NCBI GenBank assembly: GCA_019637695.1
Contig: JAHBVG010000017.1
Span: 30,290-94,289, forward strand
DNA from: Caldilineaceae bacterium
Lineage (GTDB): Bacteria; Chloroflexota; Anaerolineae; Caldilineales; Caldilineaceae
Length of the DNA: 64,000 nucleotides
Direction: 5' to 3'
Shown here piece after piece: positions 17,534-28,090 of the stretch; within the stretch, counting starts at the first letter, position 1; each line of letters starts with the position of its first letter. The position numbers and the translations under genes were made by a program. The notes below the pieces were generated by a model. The model ran no database searches. It was given only the letters and a program-made list of their open reading frames with translations, and had not been told where the DNA came from.

Positions 17534-17869
17534 TTAGGATTGCTGTCGAGCTAACAAGCGCGCTCGTATTCCTTCTGGTGGAAATTGCGTTTCATTCTGC
17601 TGACGTATCTCTTCTGCCTTTTGTCTTCGGCCTGCAAGGTAGGTTTCGACTTCAGATTGATGGCTCAGGTAATACCCAAGGACAGCATAAATATCCGCAA
17701 GGAGAAGCGATGGATATTGATAGCTGATCTCCTCTGGAGTAGCGCCATTCACAAAGGCATCCACCACCGTATCAAGGGGTACGCGAGTACCACCCACATA
17801 AATTACTTGCTCATTGCTAACTGTGAGCGGAATAGAGGCAATGGGTTCTGTTGAGATTGTAGAAGCCAC
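17534..17869 (-). CDS. DUF433 protein (putative antitoxin)
   Basis: 111 residues. The DUF433 core VIYVGGTRVPLDTVVDAFVNGATPEEISYQYPSLLLADIYAVLGYYL is a winged-helix-like DNA-binding domain, followed by a helix rich in Arg, Glu and Gln. It precedes the DUF5615 gene and is transcribed from the extended -10 promoter at 17955. A role as antitoxin and autorepressor is inferred from the well-known DUF433-DUF5615 pairing. Confidence 0.88.
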   Translation of the reverse strand: MASTISTEPIASIPLTVSNEQVIYVGGTRVPLDTVVDAFVNGATPEEISYQYPSLLLADIYAVLGYYLSHQSEVETYLAGRRQKAEEIRQQNETQFPPEGIRARLLARQQS

Positions 17870-17954
17870 GTTCGTTATCTCCCGGCCAACAGTATGACGC
17901 CCTCATTTGGAATATGGAATCGTACTGGATGTTGCTGGCATAAATCTGTGGCCC

Positions 17955-17963
17955 ATTATAACA
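17955..17963 (-). promoter_or_regulatory. Extended -10 promoter of the DUF433/DUF5615 operon
   Basis: The minus strand reads TGTTATAAT, a consensus extended -10 element, about 85 bases upstream of the DUF433 ATG. The -35 region is poor, as is usual for extended -10 promoters. Confidence 0.65.
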
Positions 17964-18054
17964 AACCAGGTACTTCCTCTTATGTCTGAACGCCCTAATC
18001 ATCGCATATACTACATGAGTGTTGCGTGTTGCACAATACGAAGTGAGGTGCTTC

Positions 18055-18087
18055 AAAAAGGCTGGGCTGATCTCGATCAGCCCAGCC
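18055..18087 (-). terminator. Intrinsic terminator of ilvD
   Basis: A 13-base perfect inverted repeat (GGCTGGGCTGATC and its complement) is followed on the minus strand by five T, 16 bases after the ilvD stop codon. Confidence 0.85.
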
Positions 18088-18102
18088 TGAGGTTTGTCAA
18101 AG

Positions 18103-19812
18103 TTACAGATCCGTCACACAGCCCAGCGACGCCGAGGAGACCGTTTTGATGTACTTGTACAACACACCGCTGGTAGCCCGATACGGTGGAGCAATCCACG
18201 CGGCGCGGCGGCGTTCGATCTCGGCTTCGTCCAGCGCCACCGAAAGCTCGTTGCTTTCGGCGTCGATGGTGATAATGTCGCCGTTCTGCACCAGCGCCAG
18301 CAGACCGCCCTCCTGCGCTTCGGGGGTGATGTGGCCGACCACAAAGCCATGCGTACCGCCGGAGAAGCGGCCATCGGTGATCAGCGCCACGCTCTGGCCC
18401 AGCCCCGCGCCCATGATCATCCCGGTGATCGACAACATCTCGCGCATCCCCGGCCCACCCTTGGGCCCCTCATAGCGGATCACGACCACGTCGCCGTGGG
18501 TGACTTCGCCGTTCTCGATGCCTTTGAGCGTATCCTCTTCGCAATCGTAGACCACCGCCGGGCCAGAGAAGCGCGTGCCCTCCTTGCCGGTGATCTTGGC
18601 AACCGCCCCCTCGGTGGCAAGATTCCCGTAGAGGATGCGCAGATGGCCTGTGGATTTGATAGGGTTGCTGACGGGCATGACGATCTTCTGCTCGGCGTCG
18701 AGATCGGGCAGCGATTCCAAATTCTCGGCCAGCGTCTTGCCGGTGACGGTCATGCAATCGCCGTGGAGCAAGCCCTCGCGCAGCAGCAACTTCTGCACGG
18801 CGGGCACGCCGCCTACTTCCCACAAGTCTTCCATCACATATTTGCCGCTGGGTTTGAGATCAGCCAGCAAGGGCGTGCGGTTGGCGCCCTCCTGGAAATC
18901 GTCGATGGTGAGCGGCACATTGGCGGTCTTGGCAATTGCCATCAAGTGCAACACCGCGTTGGTCGATCCGCCCAGCGCCATGACGATGGTGATTGCGTTC
19001 TCAAACGCCTTGCGCGTGAGGATGTCGAGCGGTTTGATGTCATGTTCGAGCAAATGCAGGATGGCCGGGCCGATCTGCAAACATTCGGCCTCTTTCTCGT
19101 CGCTGGTGGCCGGGTAGGATGAACTATTGGGCAGACTCATGCCCAGCGTCTCGATGGCCGAAGCCATGGTGTTGGCCGTGTACATGCCTCCGCACGCGCC
19201 AGCGCCGGGGCAGGCGTTCTGCACCACGGCTTTGAGTTCCTCTTCGCTGATGGTGTGTGCCATATACTGCCCGTACGCCTCAAACGCAGAGACAATGTCG
19301 AGCTTGCGCCCATCGAGGTGGCCGGGGCGGATGGTGCCGCCGTAGACCATGATGCTAGGCCGGTTGAGCCGCGCCATCGCCATGAGGACGCCGGGCATGT
19401 TTTTGTCGCAGCCAGGGAGCGAAATGTTGGCGTCGTACCATTGCGCGCCCATCACCGTTTCGATGGAATCGGCGATCACATCGCGCGAGACAAGCGAATA
19501 CTTCATCCCCGCCGTGCCCATGGAGATGCCATCGCTGACGCCGATGGTGTGGAAGACAAGGCCGACCATGCCGGCGTCGTCCACACCCTGTTTCACACGG
19601 CGGGCCAGGGCGTTGAGGTGCATGTTGCAGGTGTTGCCGTCCCAGCCCATGCTGGCAATGCCGACCTGCGGCTTGTGCATATCCTCTTCGGTAAGCCCCA
19701 CGCCGTAGAGCATGGCCTGCGATCCCACTTGAGATCGCACCTGGGTCAACTGGCGGCTATACTTGTTCAGATCGCTCTTCACGGCGGTCCCATTGGTTGT
19801 TGTGGTCATCAT
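18103..19812 (-). CDS. ilvD: Dihydroxy-acid dehydratase
   Basis: 569 residues, usual length. It dehydrates 2,3-dihydroxy-isovalerate and -3-methylvalerate to 2-oxo acids, the third step of valine and isoleucine synthesis. The cluster-binding motifs are [18 protein letters not shown] and [15 protein letters not shown], and the C-terminal half has [14 protein letters not shown]. It is a cytosolic iron-sulphur enzyme. It is transcribed alone, ends at an intrinsic terminator, and is divergent from the Uma2 gene. It is about 35 kb from ilvC and ilvBN but on the same strand. Confidence 0.97.
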   Translation of the reverse strand: MMTTTTNGTAVKSDLNKYSRQLTQVRSQVGSQAMLYGVGLTEEDMHKPQVGIASMGWDGNTCNMHLNALARRVKQGVDDAGMVGLVFHTIGVSDGISMGTAGMKYSLVSRDVIADSIETVMGAQWYDANISLPGCDKNMPGVLMAMARLNRPSIMVYGGTIRPGHLDGRKLDIVSAFEAYGQYMAHTISEEELKAVVQNACPGAGACGGMYTANTMASAIETLGMSLPNSSSYPATSDEKEAECLQIGPAILHLLEHDIKPLDILTRKAFENAITIVMALGGSTNAVLHLMAIAKTANVPLTIDDFQEGANRTPLLADLKPSGKYVMEDLWEVGGVPAVQKLLLREGLLHGDCMTVTGKTLAENLESLPDLDAEQKIVMPVSNPIKSTGHLRILYGNLATEGAVAKITGKEGTRFSGPAVVYDCEEDTLKGIENGEVTHGDVVVIRYEGPKGGPGMREMLSITGMIMGAGLGQSVALITDGRFSGGTHGFVVGHITPEAQEGGLLALVQNGDIITIDAESNELSVALDEAEIERRRAAWIAPPYRATSGVLYKYIKTVSSASLGCVTDL

Positions 19813-19913
19813 ACTCTTCTTTCGGTTGCAGAGGATTGATTGTTTCGTCGATCAAAACATGCTAAGATAGTCATATATTGTGCGTATGGATTGAATTGTG
19901 AGGTGAATTCGCT

Positions 19914-20519
19914 ATGTCACTGATCTTGCCAGAGGCCATCTCCACACAAGATGAGGATCGACTCTACACTGCCGACGAACTGCTCACCATCTCAGCCAGG
20001 GACGATAATCGCTACGAACTGATTCACGGGAGGTTGAAGATTATGCCACCTGCAGGCGCTGAACATGGTGATTTTGCAATGAGTATCGGCGGCTGGATGC
20101 GAGTTTATGCTGATCAGAACGACTTGGGTAAGGTTTTTGCCGCTGAAACCGGATTTGTATTGGAAACCAACCCCGATCTTGTGCGAGCGCCTGATACAGG
20201 ATTTGTAGACAAGACCCGCCTTGCAAAGGGATTGACGAGCAAATACTTCCCCGGTGCGCCAGACCTGGCTGTCGAGGTGGTCTCGCCCAACGATACCCTC
20301 AGCGAAGTCCAGGACAAGATCCAGGATTGGCTCAACCACGGCACACGGTTGGTCTGGGTTGTCGATCCCAAAACCCGCACAGTCACCGTCTACCGTCCCG
20401 ACGGAACGGCCAACGTCCTCAAGGCCAAAGATACACTTGACGGCGAGGATGTTCTCCCCGGATTCGCGTTTCCGCTAGTGAAGCTGTTCGGGGAATCGGG
20501 ATTGGTGACTGGTGATTAG
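19914..20519 (+). CDS. Uma2 family (DUF820) restriction-like endonuclease
   Basis: 201 residues of the PD-(D/E)XK fold. Key segments are RYELIHGRLKIMPPAGAEHG, the acidic PDTGFVDKTRL, and PDLAVEVVSPNDTLSEVQDKIQDWLNHG, which holds the D, E and K of the active site, then LVWVVDPKTRTVTVYRPDG. An AGGTG site precedes the ATG. Uma2 genes are numerous in cyanobacteria and Chloroflexota; their biological role is unclear. The last residues (GESGLVTGD) and the stop codon are supplied by the repeat at 20498, which suggests the repeat was inserted into or adopted by the 3' end. Confidence 0.9.
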   Translation: MSLILPEAISTQDEDRLYTADELLTISARDDNRYELIHGRLKIMPPAGAEHGDFAMSIGGWMRVYADQNDLGKVFAAETGFVLETNPDLVRAPDTGFVDKTRLAKGLTSKYFPGAPDLAVEVVSPNDTLSEVQDKIQDWLNHGTRLVWVVDPKTRTVTVYRPDGTANVLKAKDTLDGEDVLPGFAFPLVKLFGESGLVTGD

Positions 20520-20578
20520 GGATTGGGCTTCGTGTGGAGATCCAATTCCCAGTCACCAATCCCTAATCACCAATCACC
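20498..20578. repeat. Short-word hairpin repeat (GGTGACT/GGTGATT heptamers)
   Basis: Left arm of GGGATTGGTGACTGGTGATT-type words and right arm of CCCAGTCACCAATCCCTAATC-type words around a 15-base loop. It lies between the convergent Uma2 and cimA genes; its left arm encodes the Uma2 C-terminus. Confidence 0.85.
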
Positions 20579-20579
20579 T

Positions 20580-22208
20580 CTAGACCGCAGCCGCAACCCT
20601 GTTGACCCCGCCGCCGTCGTAATCGCTCTCTTTGTCGTAGAGCAGAAAATATTCCACCGAATCAGCCAGGGCATGCCAGCTTGCCTCGATAATGTTGCTG
20701 CTAGCGCCCACCGTACTCCAGATACGTTCGCCGTCGGTGCTGTCGATGAGGACGCGCACACTGGCGGCGGTGGCGCTGCCGCTATCCAAAATTCGGACTT
20801 TGTAGTCCTTCAACTGCATTTTGTAGATGTTGGGATAGACGCGCTGTAACGCCTTGCGCAGTGCGCCATCCAGCGCGTTGACCGGGCCGTTGCCGTCCGA
20901 GACCTCGTGGTAGATGCGCTCGCCAATGCGAACTTTGACCGTCGCTTCTGAGAACATGCCGCGTCCCTGTCGATGTTCCACATTGGCGGTGTAATCGATC
21001 AGCTCGAAGGGTGGCAGATAACCGAGGCGAGAGCGGCGCAGCATCAATTCCACGCTGGCTTCGGCGCTTTCAAAGGCAAAGCCAGCGTTTTCGAGTTCCT
21101 TGATGCGAGCGAGGATTCTGCGTTCTTCTTCTGGCGTCAACCCTTCCAGCCCAAATTCGCGACGCTTGACGGCGATGTTGTCCTTGCCGCTCAACTCGCT
21201 GACGAGGACACGCGTCTGGTTGCCCACTGCCGCAGGATCAACGTGCTGATAAGTCATTACATTTTTGACCACGGCGTTGACGTGTGTGCCGCCCTTGTGG
21301 GCAAAGGCGCTCAAGCCGACGAAGGGTTGATGCGTATCGGGGTTGAGGTTGGCCAATTCGCTGACAAAGTGGCTGAGCTCCGTCAGCCCCTTCAATCCTT
21401 CGGGCGAGATCACCTCATAGCCCATCTTCAGTTGCAGATCGGCGATGACGCTGATCAGATCGGCGTTGCCGCAACGTTCGCCGTAGCCGTTGATCGTCCC
21501 CTGGATGTGGTTGCATCCGCTGCGCACGGCTTGCAGTGTATTTGCCACACCCGTGCCGCCGTCGTTGTGGGCGTGGATGCCCAGCGTGATGGGAAGTTGC
21601 AAGTTGCGAGTTGCGAATTGCGCGCGGATCTCTTCGACGATCTCAGCGACTTCCCAGGGCAGCGTACCCCCATTCGTATCGCAGAGGATCACCGAATCCG
21701 CGCCGCCGATCACCGCAGCTTTGAGCGTTGCCAGCGCGTACTCAGGATTGGCGCGGTAGCCGTCGAAGAAGTGTTCGGCGTCGTAGATCACCTCTTTGTC
21801 CTGCGATTTGAGATACGAGACCGAATCTTGAATCATGCGCAGATTCTCTTCGGGCGATGTGCGCAACACATCGGAGACATGCAGATCCCAGCTCTTGCCG
21901 AAGATGGTCACCACTGGCGTATTGGCGCGGATCAGCAATTGGATCTGCGCATCATCCTGGGCCTTGACGCCAACCTTGCAGGTCGAGCCGAAGGCTGCAA
22001 CCCTGGCCCGTTTCAGCTTCAATTCTGTGGCGGCGCGCTCGAAGAATTCCATATCCTTGGGGTTGGAGCCAGGCCAACCTCCCTCAATATAATCCACCCC
22101 GAATTCGTCCAGTCGAGCCGCGATCCGCAATTTATCGTCACAGCTAAACGAGACACCCTCTCCCTGGGTGCCGTCGCGCAGCGTGGTGTCGTAGAGTTGT
22201 ATAGACAT
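20580..22208 (-). CDS. cimA: (R)-citramalate synthase
   Basis: 542 residues of the DRE-TIM metallolyase family. It condenses pyruvate and acetyl-CoA to citramalate, giving 2-oxobutyrate for isoleucine without threonine. TTLRDGTQGEGVSF and the metal motif GIHAHNDGGTGVANTLQAV are characteristic of CimA rather than LeuA; the C-terminal domain (about 420-530) is the allosteric LeuA dimer fold. The ATG at 22208 has GAGGT 8 bases upstream; the longer frame to 22286 runs through a repeat. Four tandem heptamers (21593-21620) insert the residues AQFATRNLQLP just before TLGIHAHND, a place where homologues have only a short loop. Products feed LeuCD and LeuB in this window. Confidence 0.94.
   Translation of the reverse strand: MSIQLYDTTLRDGTQGEGVSFSCDDKLRIAARLDEFGVDYIEGGWPGSNPKDMEFFERAATELKLKRARVAAFGSTCKVGVKAQDDAQIQLLIRANTPVVTIFGKSWDLHVSDVLRTSPEENLRMIQDSVSYLKSQDKEVIYDAEHFFDGYRANPEYALATLKAAVIGGADSVILCDTNGGTLPWEVAEIVEEIRAQFATRNLQLPITLGIHAHNDGGTGVANTLQAVRSGCNHIQGTINGYGERCGNADLISVIADLQLKMGYEVISPEGLKGLTELSHFVSELANLNPDTHQPFVGLSAFAHKGGTHVNAVVKNVMTYQHVDPAAVGNQTRVLVSELSGKDNIAVKRREFGLEGLTPEEERRILARIKELENAGFAFESAEASVELMLRRSRLGYLPPFELIDYTANVEHRQGRGMFSEATVKVRIGERIYHEVSDGNGPVNALDGALRKALQRVYPNIYKMQLKDYKVRILDSGSATAASVRVLIDSTDGERIWSTVGASSNIIEASWHALADSVEYFLLYDKESDYDGGGVNRVAAAV
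21593..21620. repeat. Four tandem heptamers inside cimA
   Basis: GAAGTTG, CAAGTTG, CGAGTTG, CGAATTG follow one another directly (plus strand) and are translated in frame in cimA. The words resemble the short tandem repeats in the intergenic hairpins but have no complementary arm. Confidence 0.75.
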
Positions 22209-22234
22209 TAAGACTACCTCTTTGGTTTGGAGAA

Positions 22235-22326
22235 AATGAGTAAGGAGTAATGAGTAAGGTTTCGTAGAGGAAAGGACTCCAACCAATGGAGTCCTTGTGT
22301 CAACAAAAATTACTCCTTACTCATTA
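22235..22326. repeat. Short-word hairpin repeat with a second inner hairpin, upstream of cimA
   Basis: Outer arms AATGAGTAAGGAGTAATGAG (22235 on) and TTACTCCTTACTCATTA (to 22326) enclose an inner stem AAGGACTCC/GGAGTCCTT at 22272-22296. It occupies the space between the HAD gene stop codon and the cimA ribosome binding site. Confidence 0.8.
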
Positions 22327-22332
22327 TTTTCT

Positions 22333-23106
22333 TCACAACTTTTCCACTAGATCCGCCAGACTCTCGAAGATCTGATCCGGCCAGATGGCGCGACCCAGAT
22401 CCTCGCGGCGGAATTTGCCGGTCTTGACCAGCCAGCCCTGTGCGCCCATCCGCTGTGCGCCGCGCACGTCTGCTTCAATATCATCGCCGATGACGGCGAC
22501 GCGGTGGGGCGGCAACTGCATGTGGCTCAACACCAGATTGAAGTAAGCGCTGCTCGGCTTGCCTACCACAACCGCCCCGGTATCTGCCGCATATTCCAGC
22601 GCCCCCACAAAGGGACCGGCATCCATGAAGAGTCCTTCTTCGGTGCGCCAGAAGCGACGCTTGTGCAGCGCCACCAACTGCGCGCCGTTGAGCAGAGCGC
22701 GGAAGGCCGTATTCAGGCGAGGAAACGAGAATCCTGCGCCCAGATCACCCACAACCACAAACTGTGGGTTGATCTCATCCACGTCGATGCCAGCGAACTC
22801 CTGTTGGGCATCGGGCATCAGCAGTGGATAGTAGGTCTCGGCTTTTTGGCTGCGCAGATATTGCGCCGCGACATAGGTCGCATTGAACAACTGGTCAATA
22901 TCAATCGGGATCCCCATCTGCTGCATTCGTTCGGCAAGCGTATACCGGCAGTAGATGGTGGAATTGGTCATAAAACTGTGAGCAATGTCCCGGGCGCGCA
23001 GCGTTTGTAACGCTTCAAGCGCGCCCGGTATCACCTCATTGCCACGTGTCACAACGCCGTCGATGTCAATGATCAGGCCATCGATAGACGAAAGGAGAGC
23101 GGACAC
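22333..23106 (-). CDS. HAD superfamily hydrolase, subfamily IIA (NagD-like)
   Basis: 257 residues. Motif I is LIIDIDGVV with the nucleophile Asp, motif II is MTNST, and the C-terminal motifs are VVGKPS and [18 protein letters not shown]. The large C2 cap between them is typical of NagD/PGP-type phosphatases. The substrate is unknown; the family acts on sugar or nucleotide phosphates. A GTG at 23106 with AAAGGAT upstream is chosen; the frame can be extended to 23268 only by translating the repeat there. Confidence 0.87.
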   Translation of the reverse strand: MSALLSSIDGLIIDIDGVVTRGNEVIPGALEALQTLRARDIAHSFMTNSTIYCRYTLAERMQQMGIPIDIDQLFNATYVAAQYLRSQKAETYYPLLMPDAQQEFAGIDVDEINPQFVVVGDLGAGFSFPRLNTAFRALLNGAQLVALHKRRFWRTEEGLFMDAGPFVGALEYAADTGAVVVGKPSSAYFNLVLSHMQLPPHRVAVIGDDIEADVRGAQRMGAQGWLVKTGKFRREDLGRAIWPDQIFESLADLVEKL

Positions 23107-23127
23107 TGGCAGATCCTTTCTGTGGAA

Positions 23128-23274
23128 GATTAGGGATTGGGGACTGGGGATCGGGAGCAGTATCCGAAATCCCTTAATCGCGCCGACCGCAGCGGTCGGA
23201 AACCGCTTCCAATAAGCGATTAGGAGATTAAGGGATTTCAGACCCTTGACACGATCCCCAGTCCCCAATCACCC
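23128..23274. repeat. Composite nested short-word hairpin (about 147 bp)
   Basis: Three nested inverted repeats: outer arms of GGGGACTGGGGATCGG / CCCCAGTCCCCAATC words, middle arms GAAATCCCTTAATCGC / GCGATTAGGAGATTAAGGG, and a central CCGACCGCAGCGGTCGG. It lies between ppc and the HAD gene. The same architecture occurs at 31111 and 49088. Confidence 0.85.
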
Positions 23275-26055
23275 AGTATTTTGCAATCCAGCCGCGATGC
23301 CGTTGACCGACAAGAGGATCGCCTGGCGTAGATCGCCTTCCAATCGCGGGTTTTGACGCAGCCGTTGGAGCAGGGCGACCTGGATGTAGTTCAACGGATC
23401 AACGTAAGGGTTGCGCAGTGTAATGCTCCGCTGCAACCAGGGTTCATTGTCCAAAATATCAGTCTGCCGGGTGATACTTAGGATCACCCGTTCGGTTCGT
23501 TGAAATTCCTCGTTGACGTCGCCGAAAATAATACCGCCAGTGGTCTCGTCGGTGAGTTGTGCGTAGGTTTCAGCGATCTTCATATCGGCGCGGCGGAGGC
23601 TGAACTGGGCTCTGTCAATCACCGTGCGGAAGAAAGGCCAGGTCTGGTACATCTCTTGTAACACGGCCAGCCGTTCCTCTGTGGACTTTTCGCAGACCCA
23701 GGAATCAATGCCGGTGCCCAACCCGTACCACCCTGTTAGGTTAACACGCGATTGGGTCCAGGCAAAAACCCAGGGGATCGCGCGCAGATCGCTGACGCCG
23801 CTCGTCTGCTTGCGTTTGGCCGGGCGCGAACCAATATTCAAATGGCTGATCTGATCGATGGGCGTCGCCTCGTGGAAGTAGCGCAGAAAGTCCTCGTCTT
23901 CGATCAGGCTGCGGTACTTACGTTCGGCGCGCCGGCTGACCTCGTCCATGATCGGTCCCCATTCGCTTTCGCGCTCGTAACGAGGACGTTTGCCGCTGGT
24001 CATCAGCACTGCATTCACCAATTGCTCTAAATGGCGGTGGCCAATTTCTCGGCTGGCGTAGCGATTGGAGATCACTTCTCCCTGCTCAGTCACCTTGATC
24101 CGTCCGCGCACCGATTCCGGCGGCTGCGCCAGGATGGCCCGGTTGGCCGGTCCGCCGCCGCGACCAATCGATCCGCCGCGGCCGTGGAAGAGGGTCAAGC
24201 GCACGCGATGTTCATCACAGATGCGGGCCAGGGCGCGCTGCGCCTGATATAGCATCCAATTGGCGCGCAAGTAGCCGCCATCCTTGTTCGAGTCGCTGTA
24301 TCCAATCATGATCTGCTGCTGGCGTCCGCGCTGGGCTAGATGCTCCTGATAGATCGGAATCTGGAAGAGACGACTCATGATTTGGGGCGCGTTTTGTAGA
24401 TCCTCAATCGTCTCGAAGAGAGGAACCACATCGATCTGCCCAAAGAGGCCGGCATCTTTGGCCAGCACCAATACTTCGAGCATGTGGCTCACCGACGTCG
24501 TCATGCTGATGATGTAACTCTGAATCGCCTGTACGCCTACCTGGTTATGCGCCTTGCGGATCAGCCGGAAGAGGCCGATGGTCTCGTTGGTGGCTTCGCT
24601 AAAATCGAGGCGTGCTGTCAACGGGCGTGGGCTGCTGAGTTCTTCCTCAAGCAGGCTGACTTTGTCCTCTTCAGACATGCCCAGGTAATCGAAGGCTGGG
24701 TAGCGACGGTTGTAGTACCGATCCATGATTTCGGCCAGGGCCTGACGATGTCGATCCGAATGCTGGCGGATGTCCAACGTAGCCAGATGGAAACCAAAGA
24801 TGCGCGCCTGACGCACAAGATTGGCGAAGCGTCCTTCGGCGAGCCGTTCACCTTTGTTCTGGCGCAGACTATCTTGCACGACGAGTAGATCGCGCAAGAA
24901 TTCAGTTGATGTGCCATAGGCGCGCAGATTGGGCGACTGCTTGTCCCAGGGTTGCTCGTTCTGACGCATGGTTGCCAGCAATCGCCGGTAGATGAGGATC
25001 ATCTTCTGGCGATACGGTTCCAGCCGGAACCGCTCCAGCACATCCAATTCTTCGGGCGGCACCAGATCGAAGTCGCGGCGCAGACTCTCCTGAAATTCCT
25101 GCGAAAAGGTCATGCGTGTGCGCGCCATACTCAAATGGCCGTAGAGATTTTCCACAGCCTGTGTGTAAAGTTTGAGTACAGTACTCTTCTGCTCACGCAA
25201 GGCGGCTTCGGTCATTTCCAGGGTGACAAAGGGATTGCCATCGCGGTCGCCGCCCATCCACGAACCGTAGCGTAAAAAGACGGGGATCGTGAATTTTTCC
25301 TCTGGGTAGTACGCGCGCAGCGCCTTTTCCATTTCCTGATAGATGCGCGGCACCAGCGTAAAGAGGCTGTTTTCAAAATAATAGAGACCCTGGCGCACTT
25401 CGTCCAGGACAGTAGGCCGACGGTCGCGTGTCTCGTCGGTCTGCCAAAGACCCACAATGATCTCGCGGATGCGCTCGTTGATCTCGGCTTCTTCTTCGGG
25501 CAGCAGATGGCGTACATCGAGGTCGAAAAGATGCTGGGCCAGGGCTTTATGCTTGAGGAGCATTGTGCGCCGCTTCGCCTCTGTTGGGTGGGCTGTAAAG
25601 ACGGGCATGATGAAGAGATCGTCGAGCAGATCGCGCACTTCCTCTGCGCTACAGCCTTCCTCGCGCAGGTTTTTGATGGCGGCGGCGATGGTCTCGCGCA
25701 TGGGTTTGCCTTCGCGCTGGGCCTGCTCTGCACGCTCGCGCAGCACGCGCACACGTTGCTGTTCCTCGGCCAGGTTGACCAACTGAAAGTAGCTGGTGAA
25801 GGCTTTGAGTAAAGCGCGCGTCTGATCCAAATTCTGGACGAGATCCCTTGTTTTGGCGACAATGAGCGCGCCGGCCTCCTCATCGCCGCTGCGTTGCGCT
25901 TTGGATAGGGCGCGGATCTCCTCCTCCAAATCGAAGATCGCATCTCCTTCCTGTTCGATAATCGTCTCGCCGAGCAGGTTGCCCAACATACGGATCGTCT
26001 GGCGCAGGCGTTCTTGTGAGTCTTCAGCTGGAGATTGAAGGGAAGGTGTCGTCAT
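23269..26055 (-). CDS. ppc: Phosphoenolpyruvate carboxylase
   Basis: 928 residues. It carboxylates PEP to oxaloacetate, feeding the citrate cycle and aspartate-family synthesis. The catalytic His is H156 in [12 protein letters not shown], the second conserved block is [17 protein letters not shown], and the glycine loop is [19 protein letters not shown]. The protein ends in QNTG, the usual PEPC C-terminus. The ATG lies 6 bases after the leuB stop codon and has no clear ribosome binding site, so translation probably depends on leuB. Confidence 0.97.
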   Translation of the reverse strand: MTTPSLQSPAEDSQERLRQTIRMLGNLLGETIIEQEGDAIFDLEEEIRALSKAQRSGDEEAGALIVAKTRDLVQNLDQTRALLKAFTSYFQLVNLAEEQQRVRVLRERAEQAQREGKPMRETIAAAIKNLREEGCSAEEVRDLLDDLFIMPVFTAHPTEAKRRTMLLKHKALAQHLFDLDVRHLLPEEEAEINERIREIIVGLWQTDETRDRRPTVLDEVRQGLYYFENSLFTLVPRIYQEMEKALRAYYPEEKFTIPVFLRYGSWMGGDRDGNPFVTLEMTEAALREQKSTVLKLYTQAVENLYGHLSMARTRMTFSQEFQESLRRDFDLVPPEELDVLERFRLEPYRQKMILIYRRLLATMRQNEQPWDKQSPNLRAYGTSTEFLRDLLVVQDSLRQNKGERLAEGRFANLVRQARIFGFHLATLDIRQHSDRHRQALAEIMDRYYNRRYPAFDYLGMSEEDKVSLLEEELSSPRPLTARLDFSEATNETIGLFRLIRKAHNQVGVQAIQSYIISMTTSVSHMLEVLVLAKDAGLFGQIDVVPLFETIEDLQNAPQIMSRLFQIPIYQEHLAQRGRQQQIMIGYSDSNKDGGYLRANWMLYQAQRALARICDEHRVRLTLFHGRGGSIGRGGGPANRAILAQPPESVRGRIKVTEQGEVISNRYASREIGHRHLEQLVNAVLMTSGKRPRYERESEWGPIMDEVSRRAERKYRSLIEDEDFLRYFHEATPIDQISHLNIGSRPAKRKQTSGVSDLRAIPWVFAWTQSRVNLTGWYGLGTGIDSWVCEKSTEERLAVLQEMYQTWPFFRTVIDRAQFSLRRADMKIAETYAQLTDETTGGIIFGDVNEEFQRTERVILSITRQTDILDNEPWLQRSITLRNPYVDPLNYIQVALLQRLRQNPRLEGDLRQAILLSVNGIAAGLQNTG

Positions 26056-26061
26056 AGATGA

Positions 26062-27150
26062 TTACACTTTCAACGCTTCCACCACCAGATTGCCCATCAC
26101 CTCGGTGCCGACAACTTCGGTGCCAGTGTGGGCAATGTCACCGGTACGCACACCCTCGTTGAGGACGGTATCCACGGCGGCTTCGATGGCAGCAGCTTCA
26201 GCTTCGAGGCCCAGACTGTGACGCAGCAGCATGGCGCTGCTCAGGATCGTCGCCAGCGGATTGGAGATGCCGCGGCCGGCAATATCAGGCGCGCTGCCGT
26301 GGATCGGCTCATAGAGACCGAGGGGCAACTTGTGGCTGTTCATCACGTCTCCCAGGCTGGCCGACGGCAACATGCCCATGGATCCCGCCAGCATCGACGC
26401 TTCGTCGGTGAGGATGTCGCCAAAGAGGTTTTCGCTGACGACTACATCGTAATCGGCCGGGCGACGGATCAGGTGCATCGCCATCGCATCCACCAGCACA
26501 TGATCCACGCTCAATTCGGGGTAATCCTTGAGTACATCCACGGTGACGCGTCGCCAGAGCCGAGACGAGGCGAGGACGTTGGCTTTGTCCACGCTGGTCA
26601 GCTTCTTGCGCCGACCCATAGCCGCATCCGCGGCAAGGCGCACCACCCGTTCGATCTCCAGGCGGGTGTAGAGCATGGTATCGTAGGCCTCGTAGCCTTC
26701 CTCGCCCGCCTCTTTGCGCGGACCGAAATAAGCGCCGCCGGTCAACTCGCGCACGACTAGCAGATCGACCCCGGCCAATACTTCCTCTTTGATGGCGCTG
26801 GCGCTGATCAATTGGGGATGCACCTTCACCGGGCGCAGGTTGGCGAAGAGGTTGAGCGCCTTGCGGATGCCCAACAGCCCGCGTTCCGGGCGATCCGGCG
26901 CATTGGGATTGTCCCATTTGGGGCCGCCCACCGCGCCCAAAAGGACGGCGTCGGCAACTTTACACGCCTCCACCGTTGCATCGGGCAGGCTGGTCCCCTT
27001 TTCATCGATGGCGCAGCCGCCCATCAACTGATGGTCAAAGGTGAAGTTGTGGCCGAACTTCCCCGCCACAGCGGTCAAAATCTTCTTCGCTTCGTTGGTC
27101 ACTTCCGGCCCGATGCCGTCGCCGGCGAGGACCACAATGTTGGCGTTCAA
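26062..27150 (-). CDS. leuB: 3-isopropylmalate dehydrogenase
   Basis: 362 residues. It oxidises and decarboxylates 3-isopropylmalate to 2-oxoisocaproate in leucine synthesis and also serves the citramalate route. Motifs include [37 protein letters not shown], and [24 protein letters not shown]. The start is a TTG at 27150 with AGAAGGAAG about 10 bases upstream. It is followed after 6 bases by ppc and preceded by a phytanoyl-CoA dioxygenase gene. Confidence 0.97.
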   Translation of the reverse strand: MNANIVVLAGDGIGPEVTNEAKKILTAVAGKFGHNFTFDHQLMGGCAIDEKGTSLPDATVEACKVADAVLLGAVGGPKWDNPNAPDRPERGLLGIRKALNLFANLRPVKVHPQLISASAIKEEVLAGVDLLVVRELTGGAYFGPRKEAGEEGYEAYDTMLYTRLEIERVVRLAADAAMGRRKKLTSVDKANVLASSRLWRRVTVDVLKDYPELSVDHVLVDAMAMHLIRRPADYDVVVSENLFGDILTDEASMLAGSMGMLPSASLGDVMNSHKLPLGLYEPIHGSAPDIAGRGISNPLATILSSAMLLRHSLGLEAEAAAIEAAVDTVLNEGVRTGDIAHTGTEVVGTEVMGNLVVEALKV

Positions 27151-27220
27151 GATACGATCTTCCTTCTGATGAAGCTGGTTATGGTTGGACGTGTTGCATG
27201 TTGCGTCAAGCAGCCACGGA

Positions 27221-28060
27221 TTACTCGGTCCGTGTCGGCGCGGCCAGCGTACCGCCGATCATCTCCACCATAGGCGTACCGTCACGATCCACCCAGACGC
27301 CACACTCGCTGCCGCCCTGGGATGTGTCCAGCGTGACTTCGCTGCCGTCCATACGCAGGGCGGGATGGTAGAATTTCGAGACTTTTTCGGCTTCGCCCAC
27401 AATGTAATGGCCGATGAGCGAGCGGCGGAAGCGATCCGCGCTGGTGTTGGGGAAACTGCCGTGGATCAACTGTCCGTTGAAGAAGAGGACATCCCCGGCT
27501 TTCATCACCACGGGAACGGGGGACATGCCGTCGGGGATGGGCACGGTGACATTGGTGAAGCTGGCGTTGGTATCCGCTTCCACTGTGCAAAGAATGGGCA
27601 GTTCATGCGTGCCGGGGACAATCTGCAAACAGCCGTTTTCTTCGTCGCAGTCGTCCAGCGCCAGCCACGCCGCCATACAGGTTCCCGGCTGCACACGCAG
27701 ATAGTATTGGTCCTGATGCAGGGCTTGTCCGCGCGCGCCGGCCGGTTTGAAATAGAGCATGGTCTGCACGGCGTAAGGTTCACTGCCCAACAGCGCCGTC
27801 AGCCAACTGCTGATGCGCGGATCGATCAGCCAATCCAGGCTGATCTGATCCCAGCGGTGCATGTGGATCATGCGCGGATAGCGCTTGAGCGGATCGCTGC
27901 TGCCGATGTCCACGCCGGCGGTGTCCCCTGGGTAGCTTCCCTTTGCGCGCAGGTCCATGTAGTGGTCCCGGTAGCGCGCAACCTCGTCCGCGCTGAAGAG
28001 GCCGCGGGCAACGGTGTAGCCCTGTTGCTGAAATTGTTCAATGGCTTGGGTATCGACCAT
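27221..28060 (-). CDS. Phytanoyl-CoA dioxygenase (PhyH) family protein
   Basis: 279 residues of the non-haem Fe(II)/2-oxoglutarate oxygenase fold. The iron ligands are seen as His and Asp in [11 protein letters not shown] and the distal His in [17 protein letters not shown], where the following Arg would bind 2-oxoglutarate. The substrate cannot be deduced; relatives hydroxylate secondary metabolites or small molecules. AAAGGAG lies 9 bases before the ATG. It is positioned upstream of leuB with a 70-base gap, and no link to leucine synthesis is evident. Confidence 0.9.
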   Translation of the reverse strand: MVDTQAIEQFQQQGYTVARGLFSADEVARYRDHYMDLRAKGSYPGDTAGVDIGSSDPLKRYPRMIHMHRWDQISLDWLIDPRISSWLTALLGSEPYAVQTMLYFKPAGARGQALHQDQYYLRVQPGTCMAAWLALDDCDEENGCLQIVPGTHELPILCTVEADTNASFTNVTVPIPDGMSPVPVVMKAGDVLFFNGQLIHGSFPNTSADRFRRSLIGHYIVGEAEKVSKFYHPALRMDGSEVTLDTSQGGSECGVWVDRDGTPMVEMIGGTLAAPTRTE

Positions 28061-28090
28061 GGGTGAATTCTCCTTTGGGATTGCATTGAA

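Noticed and set aside
20973..22211. A 412-codon plus-strand open frame
   Set aside because: Antisense to cimA, which is supported by catalytic and metal-binding motifs.
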